NCBI GenBank assembly: GCA_963725035.1
Contig: CAVRWX010000001.1
Span: forward strand, 248,001-312,000
Reading direction: 5' to 3'
DNA length: 64,000 bases
DNA from: JALZKA01 sp963725035
GTDB taxonomy: Bacteria; Actinomycetota; Thermoleophilia; Solirubrobacterales; 70-9
In this document: piece by piece, positions 58,763 to 64,000 of the stretch
Layout: each line of letters opens with the position of its first letter
Position numbering within the stretch: position 1 is the stretch's first letter
The notes under the pieces: generated by a model
What the model saw: the letters and a program-made list of their open reading frames with translations, nothing else
Told to the model about the DNA's origin: nothing
Database searches by the model: none
Made by a program: the position numbers and the translations under genes

Positions 58763-58818
58763 TGGGTCTTACCTTCCCGGTTCGGGCGGGAGTAAAGCAG
58801 CCTGACCGATCCGATGGG

Positions 58819-59421
58819 CTACCGCGCCTCGAGGCCGCCGCACATCGAGTCGACGAGCGTCTCCCGCGCCCGGTCGAAGTCGCCCTCGCCGGACGGGATC
58901 AGCTCGAAGATCCAGCCCGAGAGAAGCTGCTCGATCCCTCCGTAGAAAAACATCGAGGCAAGTCGCGGATCGACCTCTTTGCGGAATGTCCCGGCCTTCT
59001 GGGCGTCGGAGATGATCTTCTCGATGGCCTCGTACGCCTTGTTGATCTCGGGCAGGTGGGTGCGGCCGAACGAGTTCGCCGCCCGGGTGACCTCGACGAT
59101 GATGACCTGCATCAGTTCGGGGTCGTGGCGGTACGAGTCGATGATGAAGCCCGCGACTGCATCGAGCTTCTCCCGTCCCGACCCGTCGCCGCGGTCCACC
59201 TCGTCGATCGCGGCCAAGAGCAGCGACCACCGCTCGGTGAAGAGCTCGTTCATCACCTCGTCCTTCGAGCGGAAGTAGTGATAGACGAGCCCGTAGGCGA
59301 CGCCCGCCTCGTCGGCGATGTCGGAGACGCGGCACGAGTGGTAACCCTCGCGCGCAAAAACCCGGATGGCGGCGTCCAGGATCTGGCGGCGGCGGTCGGT
59401 GGCGGCGGCGGTCCTTGCCAT
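58819..59421 (-). CDS. TetR family regulator
   Basis: 200-aa repressor. The DNA-binding domain is RRQILDAAIRVFAREGYHSC, SDIADEAGVAYGLVYHYFRS (residues 9-55), the TetR helix-turn-helix; the ligand domain (about 60-200) is helical with a C-terminal FGGIEQLL-like helix (FFYGGIEQLLSGWIFELIPS). ATG 59421 overlaps the nitrilase stop (TGATG). The pair is probably co-transcribed, so this may regulate the upstream nitrilase or a distant set; no operator was identified. Confidence 0.88.
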   Translation of the reverse strand: MARTAAATDRRRQILDAAIRVFAREGYHSCRVSDIADEAGVAYGLVYHYFRSKDEVMNELFTERWSLLLAAIDEVDRGDGSGREKLDAVAGFIIDSYRHDPELMQVIIVEVTRAANSFGRTHLPEINKAYEAIEKIISDAQKAGTFRKEVDPRLASMFFYGGIEQLLSGWIFELIPSGEGDFDRARETLVDSMCGGLEAR

Positions 59422-60248
59422 CAGACCGGGGCCTCCACAGGCCATTGGTAGGCGTCGGCGCGGCGGTTGGCCAGCGAGGGCAGGGACTCCCGGATCCGCC
59501 GGAGCTCGGCGAGATCGAGGTCGGCGCAGGCATGGCCCTCGCCGTCTTCGACCGCCGCCAGGACCCTGCCCCACGGGTCGACCAGCATCGAGTGGCCCCA
59601 AGACTCGTAGTGCGGCTCCGCTTTGCCCACCTGGCCCGCTGCGATCACGAACGCCGAGTTCTCGACGGCGCGGGCGCGCAGCAGGATCTCCCAGTGGGCG
59701 CGGCCAGTCACGGCCGTGAAGGCGGCGGGAACGGTGAACGCAGTGGCGCCGCGCAGGGCGAGGATGCGAAAGAGCTCGGGGAAGCGGAGGTCGTAACAGA
59801 CCGTGAGCCCCAGCTCGAGCTCGCCGGCGGTCGCCGTGGCGAGATCCTCGCCGGCACGCTCGTGCTCGGACTCCCGGTACTCGGTGCCTTCGACCTCGAC
59901 GTCGAACATGTGGAGCTTCCGGTAGGACGCGACGACCTCGCCGCTCGGATCGATGAGGACGGACGTGTTGAAGGGCTTGCCGCCGTCGCCCGGGTCCTCG
60001 GGGACGCTTCCCGCGCAGAGGTGGATACCGAGTTCGCGTGCCCAGCCCGAGGCTGCGCTCACGATCGGCCCGTCGAGCGGCTCGGCCCCGTCGGCGATGA
60101 CCTCGCCGGGGCCCAGGAGCGCCCACTTCTCGGGCAGGCAGACGAGCTCGGCTCCGTCGGTCGCGGCGGCGCGAACGAGCCTCTCGGCGCGCTCGATGTT
60201 CGAGGCAACGTCCAAGCCTGAGTTGATTTGGATCACGGCGGCGCGCAT
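59421..60248 (-). CDS. Nitrilase/omega-amidase family hydrolase
   Basis: 275-aa carbon-nitrogen hydrolase. The Glu-Lys-Cys triad is in VCLPEKWALLGP, ASYRKLHMFDVEVEG and GLTVCYDLRFPELFRILALR. The close match to Nit1/Nit2-type (FPELFR, HWEILLRARAVEN) suggests an amidase acting on deaminated glutathione or alpha-ketoglutaramate-like compounds. ATG 60248 is the start; the longer frame (60311) is not supported. It overlaps the TetR gene by one base. Confidence 0.85.
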   Translation of the reverse strand: MRAAVIQINSGLDVASNIERAERLVRAAATDGAELVCLPEKWALLGPGEVIADGAEPLDGPIVSAASGWARELGIHLCAGSVPEDPGDGGKPFNTSVLIDPSGEVVASYRKLHMFDVEVEGTEYRESEHERAGEDLATATAGELELGLTVCYDLRFPELFRILALRGATAFTVPAAFTAVTGRAHWEILLRARAVENSAFVIAAGQVGKAEPHYESWGHSMLVDPWGRVLAAVEDGEGHACADLDLAELRRIRESLPSLANRRADAYQWPVEAPV

Positions 60249-60356
60249 CGTCTCTCGCTCTCCCGTGGCCGAGGCTTGCGGGGAGCCACGGCTGGTTGAC
60301 TGACGGGTCAATCGGGATTATAGGACTGGTCTGAGAAGGGAACTACGCTTGCCCCC

Positions 60357-61340
60357 GTGACCGCGATTCCCCGCACGGCCTTCGTCACCGGCGGTTCCGG
60401 CTTCATCGGCGGGGCCCTGATCCGGCGCCTCGTCGAGGGTGGAAGCGAGGTGACCGCACTTGCCCGCTCCGATCGCTCCGCCGCTGCCGTCGAGGTTCTG
60501 GGCGCGAGTGCTGCACGTGGAGACCTGAGCGATGTGGAGGCCATGACCGAGGCTGCGAGGGGCTGCGACGTCACCTTCCACCTCGCCGCGCACGTGGAGC
60601 AGTGGGGCAAGTGGGAGGACTTCGTGAAGGGCAACGTCGAAGGAACCCGAAACGCTCTCGACGCCAGCCGCGCAGCAGGGGTGAGGCGGTTCGTCCACTG
60701 CGGGACCGAGGCCGCGATCCTGGCGGGCAAGCCGGTGGTGAAGGGGGACGAGACGGTCCCGCTCCGACCCGACTCGGCGGCTCCCTACTCCGCGACGAAG
60801 GCCCAGGCCGAGCAGCTCGTCCGCGACGCGAGCGACGCGGGGTTCGATGCAGTCGTTCTACGCCCGCGCTTTGTCTGGGGAGTCGGCGACACAACCCTGC
60901 TGCCTGAGATCGCTGAGGCGACCCAAGCCGGCAAGTTCGCGTGGATCGCCGGGGGCGACCACCTCACCTCGACCACTCACGTCCTGAATGTGGTCGAAGG
61001 CCTCCTGCTCGCTGCAGAGAAGGGGCGCCCGGGCGAGGCCTACTTCGTCCTGGACGACGGCGACGTGGAGTTCCGCGAGTTCATCTCGGCGATGCTCCGC
61101 ACCGCGGATGTCGAGCCGCCCACGCGTTCCGTCCCGGCCCCGATCGCGGCGGTCGTAGCGCGCGGGGGCGAGCTCGCGTGGCGGATCCTCCCGCTCAAGG
61201 GCGAGCCACCGCTCACCCGTTTTGCGCTGTGGGTGGCGAGCCAGGAATGCACGCTCGACGACTCGAAGGCCCGCTCAGAGCTCGGCTACAAGCCCGTGAT
61301 CAGCCGCGATGAGGGCCTCGCCGCGATGACCGCGTCCTAG
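60357..61340 (+). CDS. NAD(P)-dependent epimerase/dehydratase (extended SDR)
   Basis: 327-aa enzyme. TAFVTGGSGFIGGALIRRLV is the Rossmann motif; AAPYSATKAQAEQLVRDASD carries the YxxxK pair (near residue 140). VFHLAAHVEQWGKWEDF-like text (TFHLAAHVEQWGKWEDFVKG) and CTLDDSKARSELGYKPVISR are typical of sterol/3-beta-hydroxysteroid-like dehydrogenases. Substrate unknown. GTG 60357 is the start. Its stop overlaps the next, convergent gene by four bases. Confidence 0.85.
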   Translation: MTAIPRTAFVTGGSGFIGGALIRRLVEGGSEVTALARSDRSAAAVEVLGASAARGDLSDVEAMTEAARGCDVTFHLAAHVEQWGKWEDFVKGNVEGTRNALDASRAAGVRRFVHCGTEAAILAGKPVVKGDETVPLRPDSAAPYSATKAQAEQLVRDASDAGFDAVVLRPRFVWGVGDTTLLPEIAEATQAGKFAWIAGGDHLTSTTHVLNVVEGLLLAAEKGRPGEAYFVLDDGDVEFREFISAMLRTADVEPPTRSVPAPIAAVVARGGELAWRILPLKGEPPLTRFALWVASQECTLDDSKARSELGYKPVISRDEGLAAMTAS

Positions 61341-61753
61341 CCGCCGCTCAGAAGCCAGACCACGACCGTGCCGACCACCAGCGCGGACTCGATCACGAGG
61401 ATCAGGCCGAGCGCCCCGCCCAGCGTCGAGGTGTCGAAGCCCGCGACGAGGCCGGTGGCGAGGAGCGCGCCAGCCAGGAGGCCCCAGACGACGAGTGACG
61501 CCTCCCAGCGCTTGTCGCGGTCTGGGTAGCGATCGCGAAGGCGCACCTCGAAACCGAAGGGGAACGCGATAAGCGCCGCCATGAGCCCTGCCGCGAAGAA
61601 GACAATCCAGACGTTCACGCCGTCGCCCTCGAGGTATGGCTCGCCCTCCGCCGCCGCAAGAAGCACCGAGACCGCCGCCGTCGCCGCCCCGCCAAGCGCC
61701 AGGAGTGCCGCGAAGCGCCCCGACTTCTCCTCGTCGCCCCATCCGTTCGACAT
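61337..61753 (-). CDS. Membrane protein with four helices
   Basis: 138-aa integral membrane protein: RFAALLALGGAATAAVSVLL, WIVFFAAGLMAALIAFPFGF, SLVVWGLLAGALLATGLVAG and GLILVIESALVVGTVVVWLL. No family recognised. ATG 61753 is used; the longer frame (61792) starts inside the palindromic repeat. Divergent from the F420 enzyme at 61840, with the repeat between. Confidence 0.65.
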   Translation of the reverse strand: MSNGWGDEEKSGRFAALLALGGAATAAVSVLLAAAEGEPYLEGDGVNVWIVFFAAGLMAALIAFPFGFEVRLRDRYPDRDKRWEASLVVWGLLAGALLATGLVAGFDTSTLGGALGLILVIESALVVGTVVVWLLSGG

Positions 61754-61770
61754 GCTCGGGATCGTAGACG

Positions 61771-61821
61771 CGCCGAGAGGTGGAATTTCCACGCGTATCG
61801 TCGAAATGCCTACTCTCGGCG
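61771..61821. repeat. 51-bp palindromic repeat, copy C
   Basis: CGCCGAGAGGTGGAATTTCC ... GAAATGCCTACTCTCGGCG: 9-base perfect outer arms, left half identical to copy B over 22 bases. It lies between divergent starts at 61753 and 61840 and may act as their shared control region. Confidence 0.75.
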
Positions 61822-61839
61822 AGTAGATTCCCGCCCGCG

Positions 61840-62883
61840 ATGGGCGATCTCAAGCTCGGCTACAACACCGGCTACTGGGCCAAGGGCCCGCCCGTGGGCA
61901 TGGAGGAGGCGATCGATGCCGCCGACTCACTCGGCGTCGACTCGATCTGGACCGCCGAGGCGTACGGCTCGGACTGCCTGACGCCGCTCGCCTGGTGGGG
62001 TTCGCGCACGCAGAACGTCCGCCTGGGCACCGGCATCATGCAGATGTCCGCTCGCCAGCCGGCCGCGACCGCAATGGCCGCGATGACGCTCGACCACCTC
62101 TCGGGCGGGCGGATGATCGTGGGCATCGGCGCATCAGGACCGCAAGTCGTTGAGGGCTGGTACGGCATGCCGTTCGCCAAACCGCTGGCCCGCACCCGCG
62201 AGTACATCGGGATCCTCCGCGACATCTGGCGCCGCGAGGGTCCGGTCACCGCCGACGGCCCTGCCTACCCCCTCCCCATGCCCGGCGGCACCGGGCTCGG
62301 CAAGCCGCTCAAGTCGTCGATTCACCCGCTCCGCGAGGACATCCCGATCTTCCTCGCCGCCGAGGGCCCGAAGAACGTCGCGATGGGCGCAGAGCTCTGC
62401 GATGGCTGGATGGCGATGCTCCTCTCGCCCGAGCCCGAGCATCTCCAGCTCTACAACGACGCCCTGGCCGAGGGCTTCGCCCGCGAGAACGCGCGACGGA
62501 GCGCGGACGACTTCGAGGTCGCGGCGATGGTGCCGATGATCGTCTCCGACGACGTCGAGGGCGCTGCCGACGCCCTCCGCCACTACTACGCCCTCTACTT
62601 CGGCGGCATGGGCGCGAAGAAGACGAACTTCCACGCGAACGTCCCGATCCGGATGGGCTACGGCGAGATGGTCGAGGAGGTCCAGAACCTCTACCTGGAC
62701 GGCAAGAAGGACGAGGCCGCAGCTGCGATCCCGTTCGAGCTGATCGACCAGATGTCGCTCATCGGCCCGGAGGACAAGATCCGCCACGACCTCGACGCCT
62801 GGCGCGAGTCGTTCGTGACCACGATCCTCATCGGCGGCGACATCGGCCTTTTGCGCACCGCGGCCGATCTGGTCCTGGGCTGA
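61840..62883 (+). CDS. LLM-class F420-dependent oxidoreductase
   Basis: 347-aa luciferase-like TIM-barrel enzyme. LGYNTGYWAKGPPVGMEEAI, LGVDSIWTAEAYGSDCLTPL and RLGTGIMQMSARQPAATAMA are the usual blocks around the deazaflavin site; GGRMIVGIGASGPQVVEGWY, then DIPIFLAAEGPKNVAMGAEL support the F420 group. Substrate unknown. ATG 61840; the longer frame from 61780 runs through the repeat. F420 use is inferred from family membership, as is a cofactor supply elsewhere. Confidence 0.85.
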   Translation: MGDLKLGYNTGYWAKGPPVGMEEAIDAADSLGVDSIWTAEAYGSDCLTPLAWWGSRTQNVRLGTGIMQMSARQPAATAMAAMTLDHLSGGRMIVGIGASGPQVVEGWYGMPFAKPLARTREYIGILRDIWRREGPVTADGPAYPLPMPGGTGLGKPLKSSIHPLREDIPIFLAAEGPKNVAMGAELCDGWMAMLLSPEPEHLQLYNDALAEGFARENARRSADDFEVAAMVPMIVSDDVEGAADALRHYYALYFGGMGAKKTNFHANVPIRMGYGEMVEEVQNLYLDGKKDEAAAAIPFELIDQMSLIGPEDKIRHDLDAWRESFVTTILIGGDIGLLRTAADLVLG

Positions 62884-62908
62884 CGAGTTACAGAGCGGGG
62901 TCGAGCGC

Positions 62909-63316
62909 CTACTCCCGCAGCCCGGCGGCTTCGAGGGCCTTCGCCTTGTCGATGAAGGTCCAGGTCTCGTCCGCCCTTCCCTCAACCAGGCGCCAGAGCA
63001 TGTAGATGGTTTCGTTGATCCGGTGTTCGCTTCCCCGGAGACGAGCGGTCTGGTGCAATGTGACCAAGACGTCGGTGCTGCCAATCGCTTCGTAACTCTG
63101 TGGCACCAGGCTGTGGTCGCTGAAGGTCTCGTCGATGTCGGCCCAGAGTGCAGTCATCTCATCGAGGCGGTAAGCCATCCGACCCGGCCAACCGTCCCGG
63201 GGATGGAAGGTGTAGCCGGGGGTTACCCGCTCCTCGATGCCGGCGACGTCAACGGTTCGCTGCGCATGGCCGTTCTCGTAAGACCATCGCACGACTTCCA
63301 CGTTCTTCTTCGACAT
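62909..63316 (-). CDS. SnoaL/NTF2-like protein
   Basis: 135-aa protein of the NTF2-like fold. SKKNVEVVRWSYENGHAQRT is the first helix and RMAYRLDEMTALWADIDETF, then DVLVTLHQTARLRGSEHRIN the core strands; FIDKAKALEAAGL is a common ending of this group (compare AALDAAGL-type ends). Related in fold, but not closely, to the protein at 15744. Small cyclase, hydrolase or binding protein; function unknown. It converges with the F420 enzyme. Confidence 0.78.
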   Translation of the reverse strand: MSKKNVEVVRWSYENGHAQRTVDVAGIEERVTPGYTFHPRDGWPGRMAYRLDEMTALWADIDETFSDHSLVPQSYEAIGSTDVLVTLHQTARLRGSEHRINETIYMLWRLVEGRADETWTFIDKAKALEAAGLRE

Positions 63317-63347
63317 CGCCCCCGAAGTATCCCGCTCCGGCCGTGGG

Positions 63348-63968
63348 TTACCCGTCGCGCTTGCGCTCGAGCTGGTCTGTGAGCGCCTTCGCGTGGAGCG
63401 CGCCGATCAGGTCGGGGAACGGGCTCATGCCCCCCTCGAGGAGCTCCGAGGCCTTCTCGGGGTCGAGTGCCGAGAATCGCTCGACCATCAGCTTCAGCTC
63501 GTCCTCCACGACGGGGGCGAGGCCGTTCATCAGGCGCGCAACGTCGCGGGCGCCAAAGCCCGTCGTCTCGTTCCAGCCCTCGGCCCGGAAGCCGGCGACG
63601 GCTTCAATGATGCGCACGTCGGCCTGTGAGTAGCCGCTGGGGTCCGGGCTCAGGACGCCGACCTCGGCGAGACGGTCGAGAGCGCGCGCGGGCAAGTCGA
63701 AGCGCTCAAGGAGCTCAGCCTTGGGCGTCCGCTCGGCCAGGAGCGTGTCCTTGATCACCCGCAGCGGCATGAACCGCTCCTCCTGGAGGCGCTTGATCGT
63801 CCGGATCCGCTCGACGAACTCGGGCGGGTAGTACGCCATGTTTCTCGACGTCTTGACCGGCTCGGGCAAGAGCCCCTCGCGCAGGTAGTGGCGCACGGTC
63901 GCGACCGGCACCTCGGCGCGCTCGGCAAGCTCCGAGATCTTCAGGAGCTCTTTCGCGGGCGCCGCCAT
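63348..63968 (-). CDS. MerR family regulator
   Basis: 206-aa regulator. Helix-turn-helix LLKISELAERAEVPVATVRH (residues 8-27), YLREGLLPEPVKTSRNMAYY, the MerR wing, and a central coiled segment FVERIRTIKRLQEERFMPLR; the C-terminal half is an unknown helical ligand domain, longer than in metal sensors (as in TipA/BmrR-like proteins but without their motifs). No cysteine cluster, so a metal sensor is unlikely. ATG 63968, with little sequence upstream in the window. Confidence 0.85.
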   Translation of the reverse strand: MAAPAKELLKISELAERAEVPVATVRHYLREGLLPEPVKTSRNMAYYPPEFVERIRTIKRLQEERFMPLRVIKDTLLAERTPKAELLERFDLPARALDRLAEVGVLSPDPSGYSQADVRIIEAVAGFRAEGWNETTGFGARDVARLMNGLAPVVEDELKLMVERFSALDPEKASELLEGGMSPFPDLIGALHAKALTDQLERKRDG

Positions 63969-64000
63969 CTAGACACCCACCGGCACATGCTTGTTTCGCG

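Noticed and set aside
58819..60126. Longer TetR frame of 435 codons
   Set aside because: The upstream part is antisense-frame translation over the nitrilase gene; a proper TetR start (ATG 59421) overlaps the nitrilase stop.
1..64000. CRISPR arrays
   Set aside because: No regularly spaced direct repeats with variable spacers were seen; the dispersed palindromes are isolated single copies.

Overview
The window is high-GC DNA with short intergenic gaps, GTG and TTG starts, 4-base stop/start overlaps (ATGA, GTGA, TGATG) and several probably leaderless genes. It carries an actinobacterial mIHF-type DNA-binding protein, an F420-type luciferase-like enzyme, a DUF385/Ddn-like protein, a chlorite-dismutase-family ChdC candidate, DUF4235-holin-DUF3618 genes and MlaE/MlaF (Mce-type) transporter parts. 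I infer an actinomycetotan, plausibly class Thermoleophilia (Solirubrobacterales/Gaiellales); no rRNA is present to prove it. About ten otherwise normal genes are split by single-base frameshifts, so the sequence may come from an error-prone assembly.

Layout. 1-9 kb: transporters, small cupin and redox proteins, a methyltransferase, and a 1.9 kb insert bounded by a 61-bp repeat of the 3' part of tRNA-Ser(CGA). 9-16 kb: a self-contained dihydroxyacetone phosphorylation module (IclR regulator, DhaM, HPr, Enzyme I, DhaL, DhaK, aquaporin) with related dyads at its two promoter regions. 16-23 kb: tRNA-Ser(GGA), a MerR/cupin pair with a MerR-type promoter, an AlkA-like glycosylase, a GNAT protein and a serine-palmitoyltransferase-like enzyme (possible ceramide pathway), then mIHF behind a structured leader. 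22-27 kb: an operon read leftward (MMPL exporter, redoxin, B3/B4 protein, two unknowns). 27-31 kb: a candidate small RNA, a scar joining two truncated genes, and MlaF-MlaE-MlaE without Mce proteins. 31-41 kb: secreted proteins, including four sorbosone/glucose-dehydrogenase-type beta-propeller domains in three genes, an aldehyde dehydrogenase and a beta-helix protein. 41-56 kb: acyl-CoA synthetase, MetH with a SAM riboswitch, a PimA-like glycosyltransferase fused to a flippase-like domain, a heme/Fe-S cluster (ChdC, FprA-like reductase, BolA, CGFS glutaredoxin), a thioesterase, an ABC-F ATPase, ErpA. 56-64 kb: SDR enzymes, DegV, stress-type membrane genes, TetR with a nitrilase, an F420 enzyme and MerR.

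A family of 49-53-bp imperfect palindromes with conserved CGCCGAGAG / CTCTCGGCG ends occurs four times (18.7, 36.0, 48.4 and 61.8 kb); one lies inside an open reading frame and two cover the starts of annotated frames. No CRISPR array, integrase, transposase or rRNA was seen. No stretch over 300 bases lacks a gene; the two largest gaps (21540-21824 and 27419-27712) both look like sources of structured RNA.
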